DNA of 64,000 nt, taken from Jiangella mangrovi. Its GTDB lineage: Bacteria > Actinomycetota > Actinomycetes > Jiangellales > Jiangellaceae. The stretch spans positions 2,046,001 to 2,110,000 of the forward strand of contig NZ_JACHMM010000001.1 in the NCBI RefSeq assembly GCF_014204975.1, read 5' to 3'. Positions 26,743 to 35,260 of this stretch are shown here, piece after piece. A model generated the notes under the pieces. The model had not been told where the DNA came from and did no database searches. It saw only the letters and a program-made list of their open reading frames with translations. Numbering within the stretch: the first letter of the stretch is position 1; every line of letters begins with the position of its first letter. A program made the position numbers and the translations under genes.

Positions 26743-28034
26743 AGGTACTCGACCGTCCCGTTCTGCCGCGACCGCTCGGCGGCGAAGGCGACCCAGTGGC
26801 TCTCGAGGCTCTCCTCGAACGCGCTGGGCGCGGCGGGCACCGGCAGCCCGGCCCGGCGCCGCCGGGTGCGCTCGGTGAACTCCGTCATGAGGCCCGCGTC
26901 GCCGCCGGCATGTCCGCCCAGGTCCTCGGCGACCTGTTCGACGTGGCGGCCGGTGGGCTGGCGCCCGGCGACGTCCGGGACCGCGTCGAGGAACCGGATC
27001 ACCTCGATGCGCCCGCTCTCCATGTCGCCGGTGATCTCGCCGTGGCTGCCCATGAGCGTCACCTTGCGGGTGTTCTGCTGGGTGAACGCCGACACGACGA
27101 GCGACGCCGTCACGCCGTTGGCGAAGCGCAGAGACGTCGTCTGGTGGTCGGCGACGTCGTTGTCCATGCGGTAGACGCAGCGGCCGTAGTCGGTCTCGCG
27201 CAGCGCCCGCTGCCGGCCCTCGGGCGACGGATCCTTGGTGATGACGGAGACCGGCCAGGTGTCGACACCGGCCAGGTGCTCCACGTAGAACCGCTCGGCG
27301 TTGTACGGGCAGGTCGCGGCGACGGCGCACCCGTCGACGCAGCGGTCGGTCGAGCCGGGCGGCGCGTTCTCGATGCGGAAGTGCCGGCGGTCGCCGAACG
27401 ACGACACCGCGACGCACGGCGCGTCGACCAGCCAGCGCAGCATGTCGAGGTCGTGGCACGCCTTGGCCAGCAGCATCGGGCTGGAGTCGGCGGCGCGGTG
27501 CCAGTTGCCGCGGACGTAGCTGTGCGCGAAGTGCCAGTAGCCGATGTTCTCGGCGTGCTGGATGCCCTGCAGTTCGCCGATGCGGCCCTCGCGCAGCAGC
27601 CGGCGCAGCGCGTTGAAGAACGGCGTGTACCGCATGACGTGCGAGACGGTGATCGCGCCGGGCCGGTCCTTGGCGGCGGCGACCAGCCGGTCCAGCTCGC
27701 TGGGCGTCGGCGCCATCGGCTTCTCGAGCAGGACGTCGTAGCCCAGCTCGAGCGCCCGCAGGGCCGGGTCGACGTGCATGCGGTCGGGGGTGGCGACGAC
27801 GACGGCGTCCCACGGGCCCGGGCGGTCGAGGGCGGGGCGCCAGTCGGTGTACCGGTGCGCGGGGTCCACGCCGTGTGCGTCGCCGACGGCGGCCAGCCGC
27901 GCCTCGTCGCTGTCGGCCACCCCGGTCACCACGGCCGCCCCGGGATGCTGCAGGCACCAGCCGGCGTAGGCGGTGCCGCCGCGGCTCCCGGCCCCCAGTA
28001 CCAGCAGCCGCACCGGCGCGTCGATGTCGGTCAT
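26739..28034 (-). CDS. Gfo/Idh/MocA family oxidoreductase
   Basis: 431-residue NAD(P)-dependent sugar dehydrogenase. The Rossmann motif is VRLLVLGAGSRGG; VLLEKPMAPT holds the catalytic-region Lys of the EKP motif; and the C-terminal alpha/beta domain contains HDLDMLRWL. Unusually, the middle carries four Cys in CVDGCAVAATCPYN plus a further Cys (GRCVYRMDND), an arrangement seen in some members of this family. ATG 28034 has AAAGGG five bases upstream; GTG 28040 is possible. It probably oxidises a sugar delivered by the transporter, before or after desulfation. Confidence 0.88.
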   Translation of the reverse strand: MTDIDAPVRLLVLGAGSRGGTAYAGWCLQHPGAAVVTGVADSDEARLAAVGDAHGVDPAHRYTDWRPALDRPGPWDAVVVATPDRMHVDPALRALELGYDVLLEKPMAPTPSELDRLVAAAKDRPGAITVSHVMRYTPFFNALRRLLREGRIGELQGIQHAENIGYWHFAHSYVRGNWHRAADSSPMLLAKACHDLDMLRWLVDAPCVAVSSFGDRRHFRIENAPPGSTDRCVDGCAVAATCPYNAERFYVEHLAGVDTWPVSVITKDPSPEGRQRALRETDYGRCVYRMDNDVADHQTTSLRFANGVTASLVVSAFTQQNTRKVTLMGSHGEITGDMESGRIEVIRFLDAVPDVAGRQPTGRHVEQVAEDLGGHAGGDAGLMTEFTERTRRRRAGLPVPAAPSAFEESLESHWVAFAAERSRQNGTVEYL

Positions 28035-28036
28035 GC

Positions 28037-28900
28037 TCACCCTTTCTCGGCCCCGGCGGTGAGGCCCTCGACCAGCAGTCGCTCGGCGGCGAAGAACAGC
28101 GCGACGACCGGCAGCGTCAGCAGCACGGACCCGGCCATGAGGACGGTCGCCGACACGCTGATGTCGTCCAGCTGTGCCAGGCCGAGCGAGACCGTCCAGT
28201 TGTCCCGGCTCTCCAGCAGGAAGAGCAGGGCGAACAGATACTCGTTCCACGCGATCATGAAGACGTAGAGCGAGGTCGCGGCGATCGACGGCATCGCCAG
28301 CGGCAGCACGATCCGGGTGATCACCTGCGCGCGGTTGCAGCCGTCGACCATCGCCGCGTCCTCCAGGCCCTTCGGGATGGACCGGAAGTAGTTGCGCAGC
28401 ATGTAGACCGACACCGGCACCGTCGACGCCAGGTAGATGATGATCAGCGCCGGCAGCTCGCCGCGCAGCCCGAGCCGCGAGAACAGCACGAACAGCGGGA
28501 TCGCCATGACGATGCCGGGGAACATGTAGACGGCGAAGAACGACACGTTGACGGCGTTCTTGCCGGGGAAGCGCAGCCGGGTCGCGGCGTACGCCCCGAG
28601 CACCGACAGCAGCACCGTCAGCACCACGGAGCCCAGCGCCACGATCAGCGAGTTGCCGAAGAACGACAGCAGGCCGTAGCCACCGTCGTCCGGCGACGCG
28701 ACCACCCGCCGGTACGCCTCCAGGTTCAGCTCGCCGAACGACGGCACGCCGAGCGGGTCCGAGAGCACGGCCTGCAGCGGCCGGACCGACAGCAGCAGCA
28801 TGTAGAACAGCGGCAGCACGCAGGCGACCAGCACGAACGCCAGCCACACCACGCGCGCCACCCCGAGGACGCGGGTCTCGACCACCTCACGCGACGCCAT
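28037..28900 (-). CDS. carbohydrate ABC transporter permease (MalG-like)
   Basis: 287 residues with six membrane helices. The cytoplasmic EAA loop is GLEDAAMVDGCNRAQVITRIVLP. The N-terminal helix is VWLAFVLVACVLPLFYMLL. It forms the second half of the importer channel with the gene at 28900, whose stop overlaps this ATG by 1 nt. It needs an ATPase that is not in the operon. Confidence 0.93.
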   Translation of the reverse strand: MASREVVETRVLGVARVVWLAFVLVACVLPLFYMLLLSVRPLQAVLSDPLGVPSFGELNLEAYRRVVASPDDGGYGLLSFFGNSLIVALGSVVLTVLLSVLGAYAATRLRFPGKNAVNVSFFAVYMFPGIVMAIPLFVLFSRLGLRGELPALIIIYLASTVPVSVYMLRNYFRSIPKGLEDAAMVDGCNRAQVITRIVLPLAMPSIAATSLYVFMIAWNEYLFALLFLLESRDNWTVSLGLAQLDDISVSATVLMAGSVLLTLPVVALFFAAERLLVEGLTAGAEKG

Positions 28901-29901
28901 CAGACCTCCGCCTCCTGCTTGAGGACGCCGTACCGGTAGTAGACGGCGAAGGCGGTGATCAGCACGACGGACATCAGCAGGCCGAGCGCGGCCGCCCCGC
29001 CGACGTCGTTGCGCGAGACCAGGTACGTGTAGACCTGCACCGCCACGACCTCGGTGCCGGCGGCGCCGCGGGTCAGCAGGTACACGTCGTTGAAGTTCTG
29101 GAACGTCCAGATGAAGCGCAGCAGCACCAGGAGCGCGATGACGCCGGAGAGCTGCGGCGCGACGACGTAGCGGAACCGCTGCAGCGGCGTGGCGCCGTCG
29201 ACCCGCGCCGCCTCCTCCAGGTCGCGTGGCATGCCCTGCAGGCGGGCCAGGATGAACAGGAACGCCAGCGGGAAGGTCTTCCAGGCCTCGAACACAATGA
29301 CGGTGAGCAGCGCGACCGGCGCGTCGAAGCCGACGCCGAACAGCTCCAGCCGGTGGAACCGCTCGCTGAGGAACCCGATGGGCTGGTCCCACCCGAGCAC
29401 CTCGACGCCGAACACGTTGACCGGCCCGAACTGCGGGTTCAGCAGCGTCCGCCAGACCAGTGCCGCCGACACGACCGGGATGACGTACGGCACCAGCACG
29501 AACGCCCGGATGAGGAAGCGCCCGGGGAACCGCTGCCGCAGCGCGAGCGCCGTCGCCAGCCCGGCGCCGACGGAGAGCACGGTGCCGCCGATGCTGTAGA
29601 TCAGCGTCGTGCGGACCATCTCCCACAAATCCGCGCTGCCCAGGACCGTCTCGAAGTTCCGCAACGTCAGCGTGATGTCGAAGACGTTCTGCAGGTCGAT
29701 CAGCCGCAGCCGCTGGAACGACATGACGATCGTCCACAGGAACGGCAGCACGACCACCAGCAGGACGATCAGCACCGTCGGGCTGACGAGGACCAGCCCG
29801 GCCCGCGACTCGCGGGCCCGCAGCGAGGGCCCGGGGCGCCCGGGGTGCCCCGGGCGCCCGCGGCGGACGCGCCCGCGCCGGGCGAGAGGTCCGGAAGCCA
29901 T
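28900..29901 (-). CDS. carbohydrate ABC transporter permease (MalF-like)
   Basis: 333 residues. A basic, Pro/Gly/Arg-rich cytoplasmic N-terminus (about 1-35) precedes six membrane helices, the first being GLVLVSPTVLIVLLVVVLPF. The EAA loop is DLEEAARVDGATPLQRFRYVVAP. It pairs with the MalG-like permease downstream and the binding protein upstream (5-bp gap). Confidence 0.93.
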   Translation of the reverse strand: MASGPLARRGRVRRGRPGHPGRPGPSLRARESRAGLVLVSPTVLIVLLVVVLPFLWTIVMSFQRLRLIDLQNVFDITLTLRNFETVLGSADLWEMVRTTLIYSIGGTVLSVGAGLATALALRQRFPGRFLIRAFVLVPYVIPVVSAALVWRTLLNPQFGPVNVFGVEVLGWDQPIGFLSERFHRLELFGVGFDAPVALLTVIVFEAWKTFPLAFLFILARLQGMPRDLEEAARVDGATPLQRFRYVVAPQLSGVIALLVLLRFIWTFQNFNDVYLLTRGAAGTEVVAVQVYTYLVSRNDVGGAAALGLLMSVVLITAFAVYYRYGVLKQEAEV

Positions 29902-29906
29902 GGGCC

Positions 29907-31307
29907 TCAGCCCAGTTCGGACTGGAGCTGCGTGGCGCTCTCGTCCATCTGCGCGGCCGCCTCGGCCGGCGTGATGGTGCCGTCCAGGGCGTCACGCAGG
30001 ATGTTGGTCAGCTCGAGGTCGCCGTACATCGCGGTGACCAGCGCGCCCTGGCCCTGCGGAAACCCCCAGCGCTCGAACCCGGTGGCGCCCTCGGTGATGG
30101 TCTGCACCGCCTCGTCGCCGTACAGCTCGCCGACGGAGAGCTGCTGCGACCCGGTGCCGACGGGGAGGTCGGTCCAGCCGTCGACGTAGGTGGTGTCGTC
30201 GGCCGACGAGCCGTTGCGCATCGGGAACCGGCCCTCGGGCGAGATGGACAGGAACCCCATGTAGCCGTCGCCCAGCAGGTAGCGCACCAGCTCCTTCGAC
30301 GGCTCGAGGTCGGCCGACGCGGTGATGCCGAGGTTGATGGTCAGCCCGAACTGGGTGGGCTCGTCGCCCGACGGTCCCTGGAACAGCGGCAGGATCGTGG
30401 TGCGGTCGACCAGCCACTGCTGGTCATTGGCGCACTCGGCGCAGGTCAGCGGGGTGTCGGCGAACAGGCCGGCCAGCTCGTCCAGCAGGTGCGGCGACCA
30501 CGACGTCATCGCGGTCTGCCCGGCCAGGTAGTTGGCCCGCGTGGTGTCGACGTCGCCGGCGCCGGTGGGGGCGTACTGCGCGAGGTCGACGTAGAACTGG
30601 ATCGCCTCCTCGCACTCGGGGCTGTCCAGCGTCACCTCGCCCTCGTCGTCGACCAGCTGGCAGTCGTTGGCCAGCGCGACGTGCTCGAAGACCTGCATGG
30701 TGAAGCCGTCGCCGCCGGTGCTGCCGAGGGCGAAGCCGGAGACGCCGTCCTGTCCGTTGAGCGTCTCGGCGGCGGTGAGCGCCGCCTCGTAGGTGGACGG
30801 CTCCTCCAGCCCGGCGGCCTCGAACAGGTCGGTGCGGTAGAAGATCATCTGGCCCCAGCCGTCGGACGGGACGGTGGCGTACTCGCCCTCGGCGTCCTCG
30901 ACCCGGATGAGGTCCAGTGCGCTCTCGTTGAACGTGCCGGCGCCCAGCGCGTCGATCATCTCGCTGGCGGCGGCGGAGTCGAGGATGCCCTCGTCGACCC
31001 AGCCGGCGGCCAGCTCGACGCCGTGCACCACGACGTCGGGGAGGTCGCCGGCCGCGGCGGCCGAGACCATGGCCTGCGACAGGTCCGGCGCGCTGACGCC
31101 GACCAGCTCGACCTCGATGCCGGACTCCGCGGTGAAGTCGGCGAGCACGTCCTCCATGATGGCGATCCGGTCGGCGGTGTCGTAGACCGTCCAGAAGGTG
31201 ATGCTGCCGCCCCCCTCGGAGTCGGCGCTGTCGCCGTCGTCGCCGGAACACCCCGCAGCGACCAGGCCGATCACCGCGAGTGTGCCCAGAGGTCGTCGCC
31301 ACATCAT
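29907..31307 (-). CDS. extracellular sugar-binding lipoprotein of ABC importer
   Basis: 466 residues of the SBP family 1 (MalE-like). The lipobox is VAAGC near residue 18-20, then SITFWTVYDTADRIAIMEDVLADF opens the first lobe; VVHGVELAAGWVDEGIL, FALGSTGGDGF and the acidic, aromatic-rich lobe interface follow. A CAEC pair (LTCAECAND) may form a disulfide. It captures the substrate at the cell surface. The operon starts here; ATG 31307 has AGGAGG five bases upstream. The ligand is unknown; the linked sulfatase points to a sulfated saccharide. Confidence 0.92.
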   Translation of the reverse strand: MMWRRPLGTLAVIGLVAAGCSGDDGDSADSEGGGSITFWTVYDTADRIAIMEDVLADFTAESGIEVELVGVSAPDLSQAMVSAAAAGDLPDVVVHGVELAAGWVDEGILDSAAASEMIDALGAGTFNESALDLIRVEDAEGEYATVPSDGWGQMIFYRTDLFEAAGLEEPSTYEAALTAAETLNGQDGVSGFALGSTGGDGFTMQVFEHVALANDCQLVDDEGEVTLDSPECEEAIQFYVDLAQYAPTGAGDVDTTRANYLAGQTAMTSWSPHLLDELAGLFADTPLTCAECANDQQWLVDRTTILPLFQGPSGDEPTQFGLTINLGITASADLEPSKELVRYLLGDGYMGFLSISPEGRFPMRNGSSADDTTYVDGWTDLPVGTGSQQLSVGELYGDEAVQTITEGATGFERWGFPQGQGALVTAMYGDLELTNILRDALDGTITPAEAAAQMDESATQLQSELG

Positions 31308-31350
31308 GCCGTCCTCCTCGGTGGGAGTCATCGTCCGAATGTGGGGCACC

Positions 31351-31380
31351 ATGTTTGGGAAATGTGATTCAAGGTGTCAA
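31351..31380 (-). promoter_or_regulatory. promoter of the sugar ABC/sulfatase operon
   Basis: TTGACA (31380-31375), 18-bp spacer, AAACAT (31356-31351), about 44 bp before ATG 31307. The spacer contains TTGAATCA, sharing the GAATCA word with the palindrome at 31402-31413. Confidence 0.5.
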
Positions 31381-31401
31381 CGAATGGGAACGGAATGCAA
31401 G

Positions 31402-31413
31402 GAATCATGATTC
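31402..31413. promoter_or_regulatory. 12-bp palindrome GAATCATGATTC between regulator and ABC operon
   Basis: Perfect palindrome 16 bp before the Lrp-like GTG and 21 bp upstream of the operon's -35. A GAATCA half-site recurs in the promoter spacer at 31365-31370. It is the likely binding site of the divergently encoded regulator. Confidence 0.5.
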
Positions 31414-31429
31414 GCCGGGGGTGAACTGA

Positions 31430-32440
31430 GTGACATCGCTGAAGGTCGACGACCTCGACCGGCTCGTCATCGCCGCGCTGCTCGCGCATCCCCGCGCGAC
31501 GCACGCGACCATCGGCCAGGCGGTCCGCAGCTCCGAGGCGACGGTGTCGAGGCGGCTCATGCGGCTGCGGCGGGCCGGCGCCGTCCGCGTCGTCGGCGCC
31601 CTCGACTCGCAGATCAGCCACCGGGCGCGGTCGGTGTTCGTGCGGCTGCGGTGCGCGCCGGGCGCCGCCGACGAGCTGGCGCTGCCGCTGGCACAGTGGA
31701 ACGAGACGGGGTCGGTGAAGGTGCTGACCGGCAGCGTCGACTGCGTCGCGGAGATCGCCTACACCTCCAACGAGCACCTGTACGCGCTGATGATGCACCG
31801 GCTGCCGCAGTTCGACGGGGTCATGGCCACGTTCAGCAACCAGGTGATCCGCCGCTTCTCCACACCGCACGGCTGGAACCCGGGACTCCTGCCCGAGGAC
31901 GCCGTCGCCGGGCTGCGGGCGGACCGCCGCGACCGGTGGAGCGAGCGCCGCGAGCCCGACGAGGCCGCGCCCATGACCGAGCTGGACGAGCAGATCGTCG
32001 GCGAGCTCATCGGCGACGGCCGCATGAGCTGGCAGGAGCTCGCGGCCCGGTGCGGCGTCACGCCCAGCACCGCGCGCCGGCGCACCGAGGCGCTGATGAC
32101 GCGCGGTGTGCTGCGCATGCGCACCGTCGTCGAGCCGGAGGTGCTGGGCCTGACGGTGAACGCCTTCGTCTGGCTCACCATCAACCCGACGAAAATCGGC
32201 CTCGCCGGTGAGATCCTGGCCCGGCACCGCAACGTCGTGATGATCGCGGCCACGACCGGCGACCGGAACCTGTGCGGCGAGATCGCCGTCGCGAGCGACA
32301 GCGCACTCTACGAGTTCCTCTCAGAAACCGTCGGTCACCTGCCCGGACTCATCCACGCCGACGTCGCGGTGGCGCTGCGCACCGTCAAGCGGGCCGGCAT
32401 GATCGCGCCCGAACTGCTGACGGCCGTCGGGCAACCGTAG
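31430..32440 (+). CDS. tandem Lrp/AsnC-family regulator (two HTH-RAM modules)
   Basis: 336 residues, double the usual 150-160. The first HTH (about 8-50: LDRLVIAALLAHPRATHATIG...ATVSRRLMRL) is followed by a ligand-type AsnC domain. The second HTH (about 183-225: LDEQIVGELIGDGRMSWQELAARCG...STARRRTEAL) is followed by another AsnC domain. Lrp proteins normally sense amino acids as oligomers, but two-module versions in actinobacteria often sit by catabolic operons. GTG 31430 with GGGGGTG upstream. It is divergent from the sugar ABC operon it probably controls. Confidence 0.88.
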   Translation: MTSLKVDDLDRLVIAALLAHPRATHATIGQAVRSSEATVSRRLMRLRRAGAVRVVGALDSQISHRARSVFVRLRCAPGAADELALPLAQWNETGSVKVLTGSVDCVAEIAYTSNEHLYALMMHRLPQFDGVMATFSNQVIRRFSTPHGWNPGLLPEDAVAGLRADRRDRWSERREPDEAAPMTELDEQIVGELIGDGRMSWQELAARCGVTPSTARRRTEALMTRGVLRMRTVVEPEVLGLTVNAFVWLTINPTKIGLAGEILARHRNVVMIAATTGDRNLCGEIAVASDSALYEFLSETVGHLPGLIHADVAVALRTVKRAGMIAPELLTAVGQP

Positions 32441-32549
32441 TGGCGACGAGGCCAGCGGTCACCGTCCGGGCCGTGAACAGGCCCGGAACTCCGCGCGATC
32501 CTGCGTATCTCGCGCGCCCGATCAGCGCGTGGAGGGCTATGGTCGAACC

Positions 32550-33104
32550 ATGCACGAGAGTGAGGCTGCGCACGATGCTGTGCGCCGCGACCCGATAGAG
32601 ATCCTTCCTTACGACAAGAACTGGCCCGCGTCCTTCGAGCACGAGCGCCGGCGCATCGAACCGGCCCTCCGCCCGTGGCTCATCGGCTCCGTCGAGCACG
32701 TCGGCAGCACCGCCGTGCCCGGTCTCTCCGCCAAGCCCATCATCGACATGATGGCCATGGTCGCGTCCTACGAGGACGCGCACGGCGCCGTCGCCGCCAT
32801 GGAGGCGGCCGGCTGGACGCACGTGTGGGAAGCCGGCGACGAAGAGCTGCGGCGCTGGTCGTTCTGCTACCCCGATCCCGCCTGGCGTACCCACCACCTG
32901 CACGTCGTCGAGTACGTGTCGCAGCTCGGCCGCGACTGCCTCGCCTTCCGCGACCACCTCCGGCACCACCCCGAGGACGCGCAGAGCTACGCCGGCATCA
33001 AGCAGAGCCTGGCGGCGTTGCACCACGACGACCGCCCGGCCTACCGCGCGGGCAAGGCACCGTTCATCGAGGACATCATGCGACGGGCGGCCGTCGACCA
33101 CTGA
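32550..33104 (+). CDS. GrpB family protein (UPF0157, nucleotidyltransferase fold)
   Basis: 184 residues. The signature IEILPYDKNWPASFEHERRRI, VEHVGSTAVPGLSAKPIIDMM (the GSTA-x3-L-x-AKPxID motif of the GrpB group) and HLHVVEYVSQLGRD are clear. The fold is that of polymerase beta-type nucleotidyltransferases; the substrate is unknown. TATGGT 6 nt before ATG 32550 indicates a leaderless start, preferred over GTG 32529. The last 29 bp overlap the convergent DUF389 gene. Confidence 0.9.
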   Translation: MHESEAAHDAVRRDPIEILPYDKNWPASFEHERRRIEPALRPWLIGSVEHVGSTAVPGLSAKPIIDMMAMVASYEDAHGAVAAMEAAGWTHVWEAGDEELRRWSFCYPDPAWRTHHLHVVEYVSQLGRDCLAFRDHLRHHPEDAQSYAGIKQSLAALHHDDRPAYRAGKAPFIEDIMRRAAVDH

Positions 33105-34026
33105 GCCGCGGCAGCCGGCCGTCCACGCCCTTGAGCACCAGCAGGGTCAAGATGCCGGCCAGCACGATCGCGGCCATGTTGATGCCGAGCTGAGCGGCCG
33201 CGCCGCCCATCTCGGCGGCGTCGCCGAGGGCCAGGGCCAGTCCCAGGTTCCCGGCGGCGGGCACCGTCGTCACCGAGATGAACACGCCCACCAGCGCACC
33301 CGACTTCGCGGACGTGAGCGACAGGATGCCGGCGATCCCGGCGATGAACGCCACGACGAACGACCACCGGTCCGGCCGCCAGATGAACCCCGTGAGCGGC
33401 CGCTCCGCCGTCAGCACCGACGGGTCGATCCACCCTGCCCACGACGCGAGCAGGCCCAGCACCGTCGTGACGGCGATGGCGATCGTGAAGCCCACCACCA
33501 GGGTGACCACGGACTGGCGCACGATGCTGGGCCGGCGGTGCACCAGGCCGACGGCGATGCCGGCGAGCGGCCCGAACTCCGGCCCGACGACCATGGCGCC
33601 GACCACGAGGATCGCGGAGTCGAGCACGATGGCGATTGCGGCCAGCACGGCGGCCAGGCTGAGGAACCAGACGAAGGTGTTCGAGAGCACGGAGTCCTCG
33701 TCGGCGCGGCGCACCACCTGCTCCCAGATGACGGCGTCGGCGCCCTCGCCCGGGGCCTCGTCCTCGGCCCGTTCGGCGGCCTCGGAGATGGAGGTCTCGA
33801 CCGACTCCAGCGCGATGGCGCCGGTGCGGTCGACGCCGAGCTCGCGCAGCGACCGCACCATGTCCTCGGCCGACTCGCGAGCGAGCTCGGCCAGCACCAT
33901 GTCGCCCGGCGGCTTCACCGAAGCGCCGCGCATGACGGCGATGCTGGCCACGCCGGGACACCCGGAGAGCAGCTCGACGATGCGCTCCGTCGTGTCGGCC
34001 GGCGTCGTCACGCGCAGGTGCAGCAC
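33076..34026 (-). CDS. DUF389 membrane protein
   Basis: 316 residues. An N-terminal cytoplasmic alpha/beta part (about 1-110), then about five to six membrane helices with SAILVVGAMVVGPEFGPLAGIAVGLV, the DUF389 core, and GILSLTSAKSGALVGVFISVTTVPAAGNLG. The function is unestablished (a transporter has been suggested). GTG 34026 has TACGAT 6 nt upstream (leaderless type). It overlaps the 3' end of grpB by 29 bp. Confidence 0.88.
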   Translation of the reverse strand: MLHLRVTTPADTTERIVELLSGCPGVASIAVMRGASVKPPGDMVLAELARESAEDMVRSLRELGVDRTGAIALESVETSISEAAERAEDEAPGEGADAVIWEQVVRRADEDSVLSNTFVWFLSLAAVLAAIAIVLDSAILVVGAMVVGPEFGPLAGIAVGLVHRRPSIVRQSVVTLVVGFTIAIAVTTVLGLLASWAGWIDPSVLTAERPLTGFIWRPDRWSFVVAFIAGIAGILSLTSAKSGALVGVFISVTTVPAAGNLGLALALGDAAEMGGAAAQLGINMAAIVLAGILTLLVLKGVDGRLPRLSGRRPPVA

Positions 34027-34056
34027 GGCGCCATCGTAGGCGCCGTGGGTCAGGGG

Positions 34057-34209
34057 TCAGCGCAGCTCGCCCGCCAGCAGCGTGGTGTCGCACGGCCAGG
34101 CCGAGCCGCAGACGGCGCACAGCCCGGCGGCGTCGTCGTGGTCGTTGAGCACGGTGTTGCCGTCGGTGAGCTCGCGCAGCATCAGGGGCTCGCGTTCCTT
34201 GACGTCCAT
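34057..34209 (-). CDS. 50-residue small protein with CxxC and WPCD motifs
   Basis: Short ORF read directly from the sequence: it starts MDVKEREPLMLRELTDG and ends with LCAVCGSAWPCDTTLLAGELR-like residues, i.e. a CAVC pair plus a third Cys. Coding is supported by third-position GC bias and by a coherent hydrophilic-to-Cys-motif layout typical of small actinobacterial proteins. It lies 30 bp upstream of the DUF389 start on the same strand. The start codon context is weak (GGGTGG two bases before). Possibly a metal-binding microprotein; no function known. Confidence 0.5.
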   Translation of the reverse strand: MDVKEREPLMLRELTDGNTVLNDHDDAAGLCAVCGSAWPCDTTLLAGELR

Positions 34210-34293
34210 GCCACCCAGTCAATGTGGATCATGTTGAGTCCGCGGTTCGGGCACGTGACGGCTCCGTGAACTCTGGCTCGTACACTGGCGGCC

Positions 34294-35238
34294 GTGACTG
34301 ACGGCGTGATTCTGCAGGTGGGCGGGCTCCATCCGACGGTCGAGCGCGAGCTGACGACGACGTACGACGCGTTGCGGCTGCCGGCGCCCGGCGACGAGCG
34401 CGAGCGGTTCCTGGCCGAGCACGGCTCGCAGGTCACCGTGGCGGTCACCGGTCCCGGCATGGACGCCGCGCTCATCGGGGCGCTGCCACGGCTGGCCGCC
34501 GTCATCAACCTCGGCGTGGGCTACGACGCCGTCGACGTCGAGGCGCTGCGCCCGCGCGGCATCGTGCTCAGCAACACCCCCGACGTCCTCACCGACTGCG
34601 TGGCCGACCTCGCCGTCGGCGGGCTCATCGACGTCTTCCGCGGGCTGTCCGCCGGCGACCGGTTCGTCCGCCGCGGTTCCTGGGCGGCCCGGGAGCGGTT
34701 CCCGCTGCACCGGAAGGTCAGCGGCACCCGGGTCGGCATCCTCGGGCTGGGGCGCATCGGGCGCGCCGTCGCGCAGCGGCTCGAGGCGTTCGGCTGCACC
34801 GTCAGCTACCACAACCGCCGCCGCGTCGATGACGTCGCGTACGCCTACGCCGCCTCGCCGGTCGAGCTGGCCGGCTCGACCGACGCGCTGATCGTCGTCA
34901 CGCCCGGCGGCTCCGACACCCGCGCGCTGGTCTCGGCCGAGGTGCTTGCGGCGCTCGGGCCCGACGGCTTCCTGGTCAACGTGGCGCGCGGCAGCGTGGT
35001 CGACCAGGACGCGCTGGTCGCGGCGCTGGCGTCCGGTGCGCTGGGCGGCGCCGCGCTCGACGTCTTCACCGACGAGCCGAACGTCCCCGAAGAGCTGTTC
35101 GCGCTGGACAACGTCGTGCTGCTGCCGCACATCGGCAGCGCCACCGTCGAGACCCGCGAGGCCATGGCCCAGCTCGTCCTGCGCAACCTCGAGCGCTTCC
35201 TGGCCGACGGGACGCTGGTCACCCCGGTCGCGCTCTGA
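34294..35238 (+). CDS. D-isomer-specific 2-hydroxyacid dehydrogenase
   Basis: 314 residues. The NAD(P) motif is GTRVGILGLGRIGRAVAQRL. Catalytic residues fall in VNVARGSVVDQDAL (Arg), DVFTDEPNVPEELF (Glu) and LLPHIGSATVETR (His), so it is complete. It is likely a glyoxylate/hydroxypyruvate or 2-ketogluconate reductase. TACACT 7 nt before GTG 34294 is an almost ideal leaderless -10. The nitrilase-family gene follows after 22 bp. Confidence 0.92.
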   Translation: MTDGVILQVGGLHPTVERELTTTYDALRLPAPGDERERFLAEHGSQVTVAVTGPGMDAALIGALPRLAAVINLGVGYDAVDVEALRPRGIVLSNTPDVLTDCVADLAVGGLIDVFRGLSAGDRFVRRGSWAARERFPLHRKVSGTRVGILGLGRIGRAVAQRLEAFGCTVSYHNRRRVDDVAYAYAASPVELAGSTDALIVVTPGGSDTRALVSAEVLAALGPDGFLVNVARGSVVDQDALVAALASGALGGAALDVFTDEPNVPEELFALDNVVLLPHIGSATVETREAMAQLVLRNLERFLADGTLVTPVAL

Positions 35239-35260
35239 GGCCGCGCGCTTCAATGGGGTC

